A DNA stretch of 64,000 nt from Isoetes taiwanensis (lineage: Eukaryota; Streptophyta; Lycopodiopsida; Isoetales; Isoetaceae): positions 4,990,754 to 5,054,753 of the forward strand of contig JAJEKV010000070.1 of NCBI GenBank assembly GCA_021234155.1. The letters run 5' to 3'. Below, piece by piece: positions 20,018-32,072 of the stretch; position 1 is the stretch's first letter; the number at the start of each line of letters is the position of its first letter. The notes beneath the pieces are model-generated. The model made no database searches. It was not told the DNA's origin and was given only the letters and a program-made list of their open reading frames with translations. Position numbers and translations under genes: made by a program.

Positions 20018-21509
20018 TCACTTACCATCAGGCTTTCTTGGAAATACTTGGTTGTTTATGTCGAAGGAAGTAAACTGAAACAACTTCTCAAGCTTTGCCT
20101 TTTCTATACTGAATTTCTTCGCTAAATCATCTAAGCTATGTGATCCGTGACGAAGAGTGAACAGTTCTCGTAGCTGAGATTCATTGAGTTTACCAATTGT
20201 GGTAGTTTCAACGGGCTCTGCTGCAAATGAAGTTTGACCTTTAGCTGGTCTAGGCCTGCTGTATTCAGGTCTTATTGTAGCCTGAAATAAACAATATGGT
20301 AAATATATGGAATACAAGAACTTTCAAAGTAAACAGAATGGGGTCAAACCGGTCCAGTCTCTTGCCGCCCTCCAGGTCTGGTAACCACGGACCCTACAAC
20401 CTGTTGCACCATCGCTGCATATTTGGGATTGTTTCGATCCCACTCATTTGGATCTTCTTTAACTGGTGGTGGCTCAATAATTGGTTCTGCAGTGGGCACT
20501 ATATAAGACTACAATCCAGATACAAAAACTGCAACTTATATCATTTTGAATCCCAGAGATCTGGCATTGTCAAATGTTGGGATTAAATGACAAAGATGAA
20601 AATGATATGGCATACCAGCTCCTATAATAGCTCAGATATGATAGTGAAATTAACTTTCCAATGCATGCCTGTACATTAGGATTGCAACAGCAGCAGGATA
20701 GCAAATGAAGTGGCTCTTAATCACGTCAAAATTCAAATGTCAATAATGACTTAAGGTTGAGGGCAGGATCAAAATAAAGTTGGTTCTTTGTAGTTTCTAC
20801 AAATCGCTTCTGCAACCAAATAGCTGCATCATTATTTCACATAACGTTTGGTAGATAGCAACAACAAAAATGCTCTCCAAATTCGTTCGCTACTTCAATC
20901 TGCAGAAACCATTGCCTTGCTGCAACTTTGAATTTGAAATGCATAGAATTACAAATTTTCCACTTTGATCTCAATTCCACCAACTCATCTACATCAAAAA
21001 CTAACATGTAAAGCAGCACCTTATTATGAAGCTAATGATATTTAGCATGCTAGTAGACTGTACGTACGGCAGAACCCAGTTTTTTGTCAATAAACTGGTT
21101 ATAACAGTGTTGCCAGAAAATATATGGTCCACAAAAAATACAAATAATTTATTAATGTATGTCCTCAACCACCTTGCTTATGAAGGACATCAAACATATA
21201 ACTAAGGAACATAAGGCGTATATGGCCAAAATTCAGCAACGGATATGTGCAAGCAAATGGCCCATCACAATATGTAGCCCTTCAAGCTGACGATAATATG
21301 CAACAATTTCATTCTCAAAGAGCTTTTAATGGAGATAGATACCGGACCCATTTTTCTAGGCAATAAGCAATTCAAAAAATGAACAAATAAGTAAGGAAGC
21401 ACCTACGAGTTTCGGGCCGATGAACACGAACATCCGAAGTCCTTGGTTGGGACTGCTTGGGCGCCGCTCTGGAAGCACCCCCTGTCAGCTTGCGAAGGGC
21501 TTGTCCCAT
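20018..21509 (-). CDS. NDUFAF4-like complex I assembly factor (putative), three exons
   Basis: A clean gene model can be read: exon 1 21509-21407, exon 2 20498-20350, exon 3 20281-20018, all with GT..AG introns and matching phase, giving 171 residues. The start is MGQALRKLTGG, so Gly2 could be N-myristoylated. The middle has DPNEWDRNNPKYAAMVQQVV and TRPGGRQETGP; the C-terminus has GKLNESQLRELFTLR, a helix, then KLEKLFQFTSFDIN and VFPRKPDGK. Length, the Gly2 start, a helix-turn-helix-like end and a final aromatic/FP segment match the layout of NDUFAF4 (about 175 residues, mitochondrial complex I assembly), and plants have proteins of this layout. The family call is an inference. A donor-like GTAAGT overlaps the stop-proximal codons (20024-20019), so an alternative last exon downstream is possible. 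No lesion is seen; it is the only intact-looking host gene here. A Helitron ends 181 bp upstream of its ATG. Confidence 0.6.
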
Positions 21510-21608
21510 GTTTACTTCGTTTAGAAAGACCTGGTCCGGTTGAAATTTTCCTAGGGTTTGGAGGTTGCGGATTGAATATGCTACCGTGGTTCATTTAGTA
21601 CCGTGGTC

Positions 21609-21650
21609 TTAGTTATGGTGCCCCATCATTGCTCGGCATAACTTGAAAAC
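21609..21650 (-). mobile_element. Degenerate Helitron 3' end
   Basis: The segment TTAGTTATGGTGCC, an imperfect hairpin, then GGCATAACTTG resembles the 3' end of the neighbouring Helitron (CTAGTAACGGTGCC, hairpin, GGCATAAGTTC). It looks like an older relative with a decayed hairpin. Its other end is not recognised. Confidence 0.4.
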
Positions 21651-21689
21651 TAGTAAATGCTTAATCCCAGTTACACTCCACAATATGTA

Positions 21690-24600
21690 CTAGTAACGGT
21701 GCCCAGCGTTGCTGGGCATAAGTTCAACTGTAAATGTTTTGGCCGCAATAAAAAAAATGTGCAGTAATAGTCTACTTTTGTAACTTCTTATTACAACAAA
21801 AACTTTTTAAAGCTTTAACAACATTTTAAATGAAACCTAGCTCCTTCATGTTAGATAATATTGCATTTCGTATCTTTTTGAGGTTTGAGGTTTGAGGTTT
21901 TGTTGTTAGTTTCTCCACGTTGTAAGAGGCCAACGTTTTTATTACGTAATGCCACACTCATCTCCCACTTATTGACTTAGCACAATGTTATGTTTTACAC
22001 TTGTGTTAGCATTAATGGCTGTTTTGGGACATATTGAGGGTTGAAACATTATGACATTACGACTTAACATTTGCACTTATGCTAGCATTAATTGTGTTAG
22101 CATAATGTGACTGGGTTGAGACATATTGAGGGTTGAAACATATTGACATTATGACTTAACATTTGCACTTATGCTAGCATTAATTGTATTAGCATAATGA
22201 CCGGAGACAATAGAAATCTCTATAAATCTTATATCGAATGCAATGGTCTCATCAAAAATGTCAAATGTGAAATGAATGTCAATTTTGCCCTTGTACAATT
22301 ATGATTCCAACTATGTTTCATGAGGTGTGTGTTGTTGTCCTATTCAACAATCTTGGGAGGTGTGCCTGAATTCTTCTTGTTGTCCTATTCAACAACCTTC
22401 CTTAATTTATTTTATAAAATTTTAGAAAACCAAGCCTAGTTGTGTTTATGTAAGGGGCAACCCCTTATATATTAACACAAATCTCACACAATAGTCACTC
22501 ATAGTCCACCAATTTTTGCAAGCATCGTTCATGGTTCACACAATCTAGCATATAAACTTAAGCATTATAAATCCCAACTTTCTTGAGGTGGTCTCTTCAT
22601 GTAAAGCTAAACATAGTCATCACTTGCAGCCAGTACAGATCACATGGGCAAAATTTGTTATCTTGATTGCATAAAGTACATCAACATTTATTGGAAACAA
22701 AAATGCAGAACAACATGAGCTTTAGTGGTGGAAGGCCCTTCAACTCCCCAACATTTTCATACCCCTTTAAGTAGCCATAGCATCTAAGAGGGTTAACAAT
22801 TGGGCTAGATCTTAAATTTATCAGGTTTTTCTTATACCATAGCCACCAGAACACCTAGCAGATGTTCTTTTCGCATACTTTATATTGCACGATGTCCTGC
22901 AAGTGACGTTTGCCTTTATTCCCTCTTCTTTTTAGTTTTCTTTTTTTTCTCCCTTATCAAAATCCTTCCATGTCTAACATATTCTCTTGCTAAATTGTGC
23001 CATCTGTTTTGGCTTTAAGCATATTTAGTTTGAAATAGAGCATTTGTTTTCCTTGATCTGGGTTTTACCCAATACTGAACATAAGAATGGTCAGCTTACT
23101 TAATCTATTTGCACAATAACCAGCCTAATAACCAACAGTTGTTTTCAGTTATGTCTCCATCACCCACTGTTTGAATGATTGCTTGAAGGAGGTAAACCCC
23201 ACATCCTTTTTTTCTTTTTGTTCGGCATATCAGGAGCAGAATATATTGGAGCTTACAACAGCTGAATCATCAATCACACCGGGCTTTTTAGCATATCAAG
23301 CCATTTCATCAAGCAGGGGAAACAGAGCAGGGATATAACCACGCTAAATTTGATAGAGTTGGGGAAAAAGCATGAATTCTGTCGCAAGTAATAGCCCAAT
23401 CTATGTAAATCTATAGCATGATATGTGTCTTCCTCAGGAACACAAAGAGAACACAGAGCTCAGCCAAAGGGGCTCCTCCATGTTCTAGTAACCAACAATT
23501 GAATTTGAAAGTCTTTTTCATCTAACAAAGATTTGATGTACAGGTGCTCCAAATTAACAACACAACATAACGAAATTTAAGTACTAAAAACTATACCTTC
23601 AAGCAGAGGGTTCTTTGATGCCTATTCGCAAAAGCTTTGCAGTCTTTTGATCATTGGGAGACTTCAAGAAAGGGACTTATTATTCCACAATGATGTTGGC
23701 ACCGATAAAAGCTTCTTATATTAGTCAGCACCACTGAATATATAGATGGATGACTTCTATCCATTCATTGGTTGTCAGGTCTATTTTCAAATAATTAAAG
23801 ACTCCTTTAAGAAACTTAAAAGGGAAGTCTCTCAAGATCCCAAAGGTGAAGATTGGATAGGAGAGCATTCAATTATACAGCAACGCCAATGTCAATTCAC
23901 ATGACAATGTAATCAAGACAGAGTAAATGACATGCCAAGTATTTCCATGTGTGTATTTGGCTTGAGAAAAATAATTATCACAGCTGATGCAGTGTAAATC
24001 CTGATATAACTGCATGGCTAACAAATCGAAGTATCCATCCTAACCTGTATTTAGAAGTCATCAAGGAACAGAAAGTAGATAATAACTTTAAGAATGTGTT
24101 TATAACCTTCTGTAGATGCATCTTAGAATCCCCATAATGCACTCCAGTAAGCCCACCATAAGCGTTAAAAGCACAGCAAGCTGTATGTAATATTTGTTTG
24201 TATCCTAGAAAGCAGAAGGTTGAAAGGAAGCTGAGCAGCCAAGCAGATCGCTTTGGTATTTCCTGGTACCTGCAAATGAAAACAACGATCACCCTCCAAA
24301 CACATGAGAGTCGTTTTGTGCCAAGCAGAATCCATGCAAGAACAAAGAGAGGGAATAGACATCTAAGCAGTAATTCCATACAACCTTGGTGTTGCAGATG
24401 CTTCGTAGATAGACCAAGAGCTACTGGAAACGGATTCATCTGAAGGCACATTGCTTCTGCATGCACAAAAATGAAATGAAAAAACCCTTACAACATAACA
24501 AAAACACCATAGCCCATTGCTAAGATAGGATCTGTCTCCGGAACAGACAACGCATCCGTATTGGGTTCTAGGGTTTTTGCATGAGATGTTCGGGTGCAAT

Positions 24601-24875
24601 GGCAGGCTCCGTCCTTTGAATAAAAGCTCCCAGTTAACCAAGCATCTCCTGCCGTAAAGAAAAAACTCTAATTGCTGAAGAAGATTTGTGCAACATGGCT
24701 GCCATGCTCACGAAGATCGGGCGCTAGTAAGTTTTACCGTAGATAGATAAGTTGGAAAAAGGGTAAGCTGGAAAAAAAAAGGCAAAAATGATGCCACGTG
24801 GCCCAAACGAATCTAGGCCGTCCGATTTAGGGCTCGATGCACTACGCACTTACGGTATAACATTATAATATAAGA
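21690..24875 (-). mobile_element. Helitron, complete, non-autonomous, 3,186 bp
   Basis: On the minus strand the element starts TCTTATATTATAATG and ends in a hairpin GCCCAGC-AAC-GCTGGGC, then ten bases ending CTAG. It lies between host A (21689) and host T (24876), the expected target. The same two ends recur at 55592-58191. No RepHel ORF is present. Short open frames on the minus strand at 23978-24641 have splice-like borders and may be gene pieces, but I cannot name them. Confidence 0.85.
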
Positions 24876-26900
24876 TAGGTCAAGTGAAACTAGTAAATGC
24901 TTAATCCCAAATGACACTCACAATATGTATAGGTCAGTGACACTTAACAGTTTGCATAGGTTGTAAGAGTCTAAAAAGTCACAATCAAATTTTAAGTTGT
25001 TTATCCAGAGAGAGAGAGAAAAAGAAAAAGAAAAACTAGTCAAAAACAGGTTTGATTACTTTGCATATCAAATTGTAGAATATGGTATGGGTAAGGACAA
25101 GAGCTATCACAAGAATGCATGGAAAGACAACAACTACATGGAATGTTTAATTGGGCATTTGGGAATTCAAAATAGGTGGTATCAAAGTAGATTATTTGCT
25201 TGGGCATCAATTTGTAGATTATTATGTCAATTTAGAAAGTTTGCAATGATGCGCAAGGAAGGAAAATTCAAACAAATTTAGATGTGTTCGGCATAATAGA
25301 AGTGTACATAGAACTTGCAACAAGAATAAGATATTCTTTTGGTGTTCTATGTCCAGTCTCTGGCGTTGATTGTTTATATTATCATGAAGTAACTACCATG
25401 ATGGCCATTGCATAGCTATTTCACCTGTGAGTTGTATACGGGTACCTTTGCACCCCCCATTAAGTTAGGATTTCATTAAGCTGTTATCGGTTCCTAGATT
25501 CACACCACAAGTTAGGTTAATGTGACAAAAGCTGCAACATCTTCAAAATCGATATTCAACAATGGGCACTTATTTTTGAAGGTGCTAGAAACATTCTTGA
25601 ATTGTATTCACTTACTAATCAGAAGATGTTTGCAATGTTAATAGCACTTATTCTATTGTGATGGCCTGCAATGCAGAATATATTATTAGCTGCAGCACAT
25701 TGTGTCTAACTCTGAGATTTGCAATTCCTCCTGCATTGTGACAAGCTTATCCTTGACTTCATTCATATTATATTTTCCATAGTAGTAGTAAGTAATCATA
25801 TTATAATGCTTAATCATAGGATTTTGAGTGAAAACAAAAAGATGACAGCTCGATTGATTAAATCAGGCGTAGTTGCCGCAAGAGAGGATGCTGGCAATAG
25901 TAACTTTATAAAAATATTTGTGTTAGTTTGCTTACCAAGTTCATATCCATGGCATTATGGATAAGTTGCAGATATTTGCAAGTTCTTGGCAATTTTAACA
26001 TTTCAAGCTAAAGATTCATGCTCTAAAGAAGTTTGTTGATCTTGAGTGTGAGGTTCATGTCTGAAATCCAGAGCAAGTGGAACTCGTTAGTCAATAACAT
26101 TGTTGTGCTAAAGGTCCTATTATGAAGTCGTCCTAAGTTAGATGTAAGAAATCTTACCTCTACTCATCTTATAACGATAAAAAATGAATGATTGCATTCC
26201 ATGTAAACTGTCTCGGCAGCCCAACCTTGTTGAATACATGATTTTCTTCAGGCAAACATCTACAAGTATAAAGAATATGAACAAGAAGGTGATCTAAGCT
26301 AGGAGATGAAGCAATTCCGCTTTGGGAGATTCAATGATATAAGTAAACTTCAGGGCTCTTGAAGTTGAACTGCAGAGGTTGCCACTACCCATAATATTTT
26401 CTTTTCCACGGATTTAGGTCAGTGGTCTGGAGTTCGAGAGGAAACTTGAACTCGAGGAAGAATATTTAGCTTTTTTCTTATTTTTGGGCCCTCGATAAGA
26501 TAAGTAGTAATTTTTTGGCCACTTCAGGTGAATAGAGAGTAGCTTCCTGGACATCCAATTCAGCTGTCCAATCACTTGATGGAGCAACAGCAACTTCAAT
26601 GCCAATTGGTAAAGTCCACATGTCTACCAAATCCCTTGCTTTGTCTGTGAAATTATGTTTTGCAATGCCACTCGGCTTATTAACGCTCCACGATGCCTGC
26701 TACAGTTATGGGAAGAAATTATCTTTTCAAATGTGATTGCATGATCTTGTTTTCTTCTTTCTCCTACTCTGGAGATTGATACGATATGCTAGGACCACAA
26801 AGACAAATTAAACGTTAAACCACATCTACAATTATGACTTGTGAGTTTAAATCATTTCAGGGATTAGAAAAAGAAATGCTATATTACCACAAATTCATCA
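24876..26900. other. Gene-poor stretch
   Basis: It starts with a second copy of the roughly 50-bp host block found left of the Helitron (ACTAGTAAATGCTTAATCCC), then a purine-rich GAGA/GAAAAA run near 25010. The open frame at 24997-25281 has no recognisable domain. I see nothing else of note. Confidence 0.5.
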
Positions 26901-26970
26901 TCTATTTATATAATACTAAAAGCAAAAAGAGGATAGTTTGTGCAGCGTTTGGCGTTGATTTTTGCTATTC
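26901..26970 (+). mobile_element. Helitron-like 5' terminus, second family (candidate)
   Basis: TCTATTTATATAATACTAAA follows a host A and continues AGCAAAAAGAGGATAGTTTG. The TATAATACTAAAAG style is typical of plant Helitron 5' ends, and a related minus-strand copy occurs at 48904-48954. If right, the PPR pseudogene just downstream is its cargo. I could not find the 3' end. Confidence 0.4.
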
Positions 26971-27023
26971 CATTTTGATCGTTAGATGCAGCAGTTTATT
27001 CGCTTTGCTTTCTTTCTCATTAT

Positions 27024-27846
27024 GTGCAAACAAAGATGAGGTCTATGACAAAATCCTACACGGGGATGCTGTTGTTTGTCCTACACTGGGATGTTGTTGC
27101 TTGGGGTGCAAGGATTGGAGGTTGTACCCGGGATGAGGAATTTCTTCTTGTTCTAGAGAATTTTGTAAAGATGCAAAGGCGTGAAGCCAAACAAGGTCAC
27201 GTATTCGAACATTTTGAAAATGTTCGGAAATATTGGAGCATGGCCGGATAATCCATCGCCAGATCTTAGAAGATGGGTATGACTGAGATGTGGTTCTACG
27301 GAGCAGCCTTATTGACATGTATGCAATGTGCAGTAGTTTAGAGGAGTCTCACAAAGGTTTCATAAAAGTGGCAAATCAGAATGTGGTATCTTGGGTAGCA
27401 ACGATTGCAGGATATACCCAGCATGGGAAAGGCCTTGGAATCCTTTCAGAACATGCAAGAAAAAGATATAATGGTAGACAACCTAATATTCCTTTGCGTT
27501 CTTGTTGTATAGTCGTGCCAATCTGGTTCATGAAGGCCATTGGCTGTTTGTACATGTCAAGGATCAAGGCATTACTCCAGATATGAATTATATTAACTGT
27601 CTGGCTGATCTGTTGGAGCGCACTGGGTTTTTAGAAGAAGGGAAGGACCTGCTTATACCTACTGGACATGATAATGTTTTGGCTTGGATATCCCTTCTTA
27701 ATGCTTGTAAATTGCATGGCAACGTAAGAATAGGGAGACACAGCTTTAATAATGTGTTGCATTTGGATCCATCTAGATGTACGGGCTATGTTCTAATGTC
27801 AAACATCTATGCAGATGCTTATATGCAAGAGGATGCCAAGGATTGA
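27024..27846 (+). pseudogene. PPR protein pseudogene (E class)
   Basis: Pieces of consecutive PPR motifs run in order but in shifting frames: DVVAWGARIGG (27084-27120), FVKMQ, then SSLIDMYAMCSSLEES (27302-27350), NQNVVSWVATIAGYTQHGKG (27375-27430), and a C-terminal part ITPDMNYINCLADLLERTGF (27570-27640), LAWISLLNACKLHGNVRIG and YVLMSNIYADA (27785-27820). This is the usual end of a plant organelle RNA-editing or processing factor of the PLS/E type. At least two frameshifts and internal stops make it non-functional; the N-terminal repeats and transit peptide are missing. The wording of the motifs is what makes me favour a fern. Confidence 0.85.
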
Positions 27847-27849
27847 ATA

Positions 27850-29095
27850 GTTAAGGAGGTGTGTTGGAACTTTGGATGAAATTGATTGAAATAAATAAGA
27901 ATCTATCTGAATGCTCATATGCAAATGGTTCAGAAGTTGTACACGTATATTGACTCTTCTTGAAGATCCAAGTTTTTGCCTATTATTGTGAACAAATAAG
28001 AACTGTAAGTGACTCTTTTGGATCGTTGATTAGGAAAAAAGAAATATAAGAATTTATTGTGAATTCCTGAGATAACCTTTTGGTTTTTTTAGTTGTGAGA
28101 GAATGTCGTTTATAAATTGGATTGGTTTGAAAACTTCAACCTAATTTTTTTCTTAAAATAAGGCATCATTACTTATTCTGTTGAGGAATCAGAAGCTTTA
28201 TACCAAAAACAGGAGCTGCCAAATTGCCCTTACAGTCAATTTAAAATGAGGGGATATATACAATGAACTAACTATTTTACATCTCAAAATGGGTTAGCAA
28301 AACATTAGAAACCAGTTCAAAATATTAGAGTCCAGCTGATATGGCCTGATAGAACGGTCTGAACAGAATAATTAGACATATAAAACTGATAAAAGAGGCT
28401 GTCGAAGTTTGCTTGATTGTCTCTTCAAAATGTTCATTGTTTTTACAAGTTTCGAATTAGGATTTTTAAATTTTATGCATGATCAAGCATAAGGGCATGT
28501 AAAAGCTTATCAAAAGCCGAATGATAGGGTGCTTTGAAGTTGTACTCATCTGTTTCTTCAATCTGCATATCTGCACGATTGTCAATCTTTAAATTTTCAT
28601 ATGATATAAATCATTTCACTTGACATTTACTATGGAAAGATTTGGATATTGTATATGAAATGGATTGATATGTTGAATGCAGATTTCAGTCACCATCACG
28701 ATCTGGCCTACTGCTGAAGAATCCTCTGTCCAGCATCACCGATATTTGTTGCGGAGCTACTTCACATGCAATATAAATAAGAGGAAACATTGATACACAA
28801 CTGATTCAAAATATAACAGTTTCATCTTCGAGTTTAGAGGCGGGAACAAGAGGATCCCTTTCCTGCAATTAGACCCATATAGGGCACATCTTCTAATTCG
28901 AGGTATCGTGAAGCGATACATGAGATGGGCTCACCTTAACCTTTCCACTATTTCCTGGTGCTTTTGTTACAAGTTTACGTAAAGATTTGCTTTCCTCGCA
29001 AGTTTAGTGGAGTCTACAAGTATAGCAAGTTTTGCTGAGGCTGAGGGATGTAAGACCGGTCTTGAGTCTTGACTTATACACAAGGTTCATGAAAT
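27850..29095. other. AT-rich stretch without recognisable genes
   Basis: I see nothing that codes for a known product. A short open segment near 28680-28760 is not assignable. Confidence 0.5.
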
Positions 29096-29099
29096 ATGT

Positions 29100-29908
29100 A
29101 TTCTTTTTGCTTCTACTGTTATGTTCTAGGTCTGCTATACATAGGGAAACAACATCCTTCAGCTGAGTGGTTCTCACGCTGGGGTGTACAGGCAAACAAA
29201 TGTGTACATGTAAGGACAAAGAAAGATCACAAGGCACTTAAGTTGTACCTAGATGCTACTTTCCTTCGCAAGCTCTGGGATGCGGATGCTCTGACGCACG
29301 TTAAGCTGACACACTATCAGCAGCAAGTCAATCCCAGGCTCACGAGAGGCCCACACCAGTACTTATACACCCAGTTGCCCATGAAGAAGCGCAGACTTAT
29401 AGCTTCCATTCGCACGGGTGCACATCGCCTCCGTATTGGGACAGGACGTTGGGCTCGGGAAGCACGAGAGCAAAGGCTTTGCCAGTGTTGCCACCAGGGC
29501 GCCATGGAGGATGATTGTCATGCCCTCCAGATCTGCCCAGCATTTTCCCATATCAGAGAGCGGTATGTTCGATTACTAGTGCCTGGCCAACCGTTGCATG
29601 AGTTGTTGAATACGGCGTCAGTGGGTTTGTTGGGGTCATACCTCCAGGAGGTTATGGATGCACGGACTCAGTTGTGTCTTCTGGGACGATATTGAACTGT
29701 CCTACATAATTGTACAGCATGCCAGCAGACTTATTACTGCTAAGGTTTTTCCCTACAAAACCCTTCGGGACAGGGGTTTCTTAATCCTGTCAGTAATACG
29801 TTTGCTGCTCTCTTTTTTGTTTGGGTCCCATAGGCCAGTTGGTCTCCGTGGACACTAAAAATCTATTCTATTCTATTCTATTCTATTCTATTCTATTCTT
29901 ATTCCAGA
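29100..29908 (+). mobile_element. LINE retrotransposon, 5'-truncated 3' end
   Basis: An open frame to 29695 encodes the C-terminal part of a non-LTR reverse-transcriptase polyprotein. It has RLIASIRTGAHRLRIGTGRW, then a C-x2-C-x8-H-type cluster (LCQCCHQGAMEDDCHALQIC) and CPAFSHIRERY, the usual zinc-finger tail of plant LINEs. A 3' UTR of about 170 bp follows and ends in a (TTCTA)n tail at 29871-29899. The endonuclease and RT core are absent, so it is a typical dead insertion truncated at the 5' end. Confidence 0.88.
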
Positions 29909-30157
29909 TCATTCTTTATAGTTGACTTAGGGAATGGATCTGCCAAGTTTTTACCTTCTGTGTAGGTCCATTCACATGATAACATGCATTTTGTGCCATT
30001 TTTTTGTTCCAGAGAAGTCCAATCTAATGTCATATGAATTTGACCTGCATTTTTTGGACAACTATACCTGGAGAAGCTTATATCAAATCGTATTTCTTGC
30101 TTTTGATGGTACACTTCTTCTTTTACAAGTTTGAATCCTTTCTGCATTATTTCAACA

Positions 30158-30200
30158 CTTGAAAAAGTGCCCAGCGTTGCTGGGCTTTTCATTAGGCATA
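30158..30200 (-). mobile_element. Solo Helitron 3' end
   Basis: The hairpin GCCCAGC-GTT-GCTGGGC and its distance of ten bases to a terminus (CTTG instead of CTAG, after host A) match the two complete Helitrons. No matching 5' end follows. Confidence 0.5.
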
Positions 30201-30479
30201 ACTAATAAGGATGGTGCATAGGTTGAGAGATGGTCCCATATATCTCTTTGAGAATATCCCATTTTTTAGCCCGATCTACTCCGTTATTGGTTGTGTTTTT
30301 TATATATATCCCCGTATATATCAAGGGTCCAAATACACAGATTAAACACTGGTAAAATCCAGAAGTAAAAGTAACGTTATTCTATCTAACTTTTCGTACC
30401 CAAAGTTATGCAGCATGAAGTTCAAATTTATCCAACTTTCATGTCACCATCTATAAGCTCATATACGTTAGGGGATAAT

Positions 30480-30570
30480 GTGATGGAGGAGGAAATTTCG
30501 TCTGGTAAGGGCCTGGCGAGCCCGTTAGGGTGCGCTAGATCCGAACCAGGCGAAATTGCCTTCTTCTCAC
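30480..30570. repeat. Imperfect hairpin
   Basis: GAAATTTCGTCTGG pairs with CCAGGCGAAATT about 45 bases further on. Possibly a small foldback insertion. Confidence 0.5.
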
Positions 30571-31727
30571 ATTTCCCCACGTAAATTCCAGGGAGGAAAT
30601 TTCATGCGACGTGGCATTGTATTGACCACAACTTTAAGAAAATGATGCCCATCCCTTTTAACATTGCACACAAAAATATTATAGGTTTTAATCTAAGATT
30701 GTAATACACTAAAATTTCCTTCCCCTAACTTTACGTAAACAACAAAGCTTGTATTAACATCAAGCAATGCTAGTTCCAGCCAGGATAAATTATGACCTGT
30801 CCATGTTGCTTTGAACTGATATCTGTGTCCAGTACACCAAATATCCACATCTAAAAGTGCCTTGCAATAGCAGTATTACAAACCTTGATGCAAGGGTTTC
30901 CAGGACTACGAATGTACTCTATTTTACAAGGTACCAATATAGAGCTGAACTTAATGTACTCTATTTTACAAGATACCAACATAGAGTTGAACTTTGAAGG
31001 CAAATATGGTGCACAATATGCAAATCACCCAAAGCCAAAATCAATTATGTGTGAAAGAATATGTCCAAACATCTGTGCTTCCAAAACAACTTGTTGAAGG
31101 GTACAACAACAATTGATTTCTCCTGTGAGTCAATCATTATTATGCAAATTGGCTAAGCATTATTATGAAAAGATCAAGACCTTATGAAATACGTGTGATG
31201 AGCTACTATAAATGCTAAAGAGCTTAGCAGAGCTAGGCTGTGAGAGCCAATTGGGCATGCCATGAGGTGGTCAGGATAAGACTATTATACCCTTACCATG
31301 ATCTACGACCATAAATAAGAACATTAGCTTACTAGACAAAGTCCAAGATGCAAACAACAGATAATGCCTCAAAATATGCCAATTTCTAACAACAGAGTGA
31401 CATGCCATGTTTTAACAGTAGTGTTGATTGCAACGGGTTTTGCAAAACACCCTAAGTAACTTTAATAGGTGTGGAACAATTTTAATCCCTGGGCAAGAAG
31501 CCCGTCTACCTTGGGTCTGCAATAAGGAGATTTAGAAGTTATTGGTCTGGAACTCAAATTCGACAGGATATTACCACTGAAAAAATATTCCTCAATATGA
31601 AAGAAGGATGCAATATCTTTCACGAACATTTTCAATGATCATTACCACTACCCCTGGCATAAATATCTTCCCCTTGGCATAAATATCTTTCTTTAGCTTG
31701 ATAGTAAGAGGGGCTAACTTGGGACGT
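30570..31727. other. Stretch without recognisable genes
   Basis: A short direct repeat (ATGTACTCTATTTTACAAG, twice near 30911-30970) is the only structure I see. Confidence 0.5.
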
Positions 31728-32072
31728 GGGTAAATTTTTATTGGTGGTGTACAAAAAAACGAAATTCCAGCAGCTCGTCAGAACCTCGTCCGAGCGCTGC
31801 TTTTTTGCCTTCGATGGGCCGTACGGTTCATTGAAGACTGGCGACGGGCAGAAATGAAGTCTGCCACTGAATCATCGTGAAGTGTTCCGACGAGCCTCGA
31901 AATGCGCGCGAAATCGGGTCTGGCTATGATCCTCAATGATCACGAAATTTCGTAGCCTAATTGCAGACCTCAGTTTTGGATTTGCTCATTCCGATCACGC
32001 GCTTAGTTTGCTCATTCCGATCAAGCGCTTAGTGCTTGAATCAATCGGGCGCCTTGCTTTTTCGGTACAGCC

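Noticed and set aside
23978-24466. 162-codon frame inside the Helitron
   Set aside because: No domain, Cys/Leu/Phe-rich composition as in chance frames, and a splice-like layout in another frame over the same bases.
30158-30210. Plus-strand Helitron 3' end pairing with the 5' end at 26901
   Set aside because: The hairpin reads in the same orientation as the minus-strand family and the spacing to a plus-strand CTRR is about 20 bases, so pairing the two would mix families.
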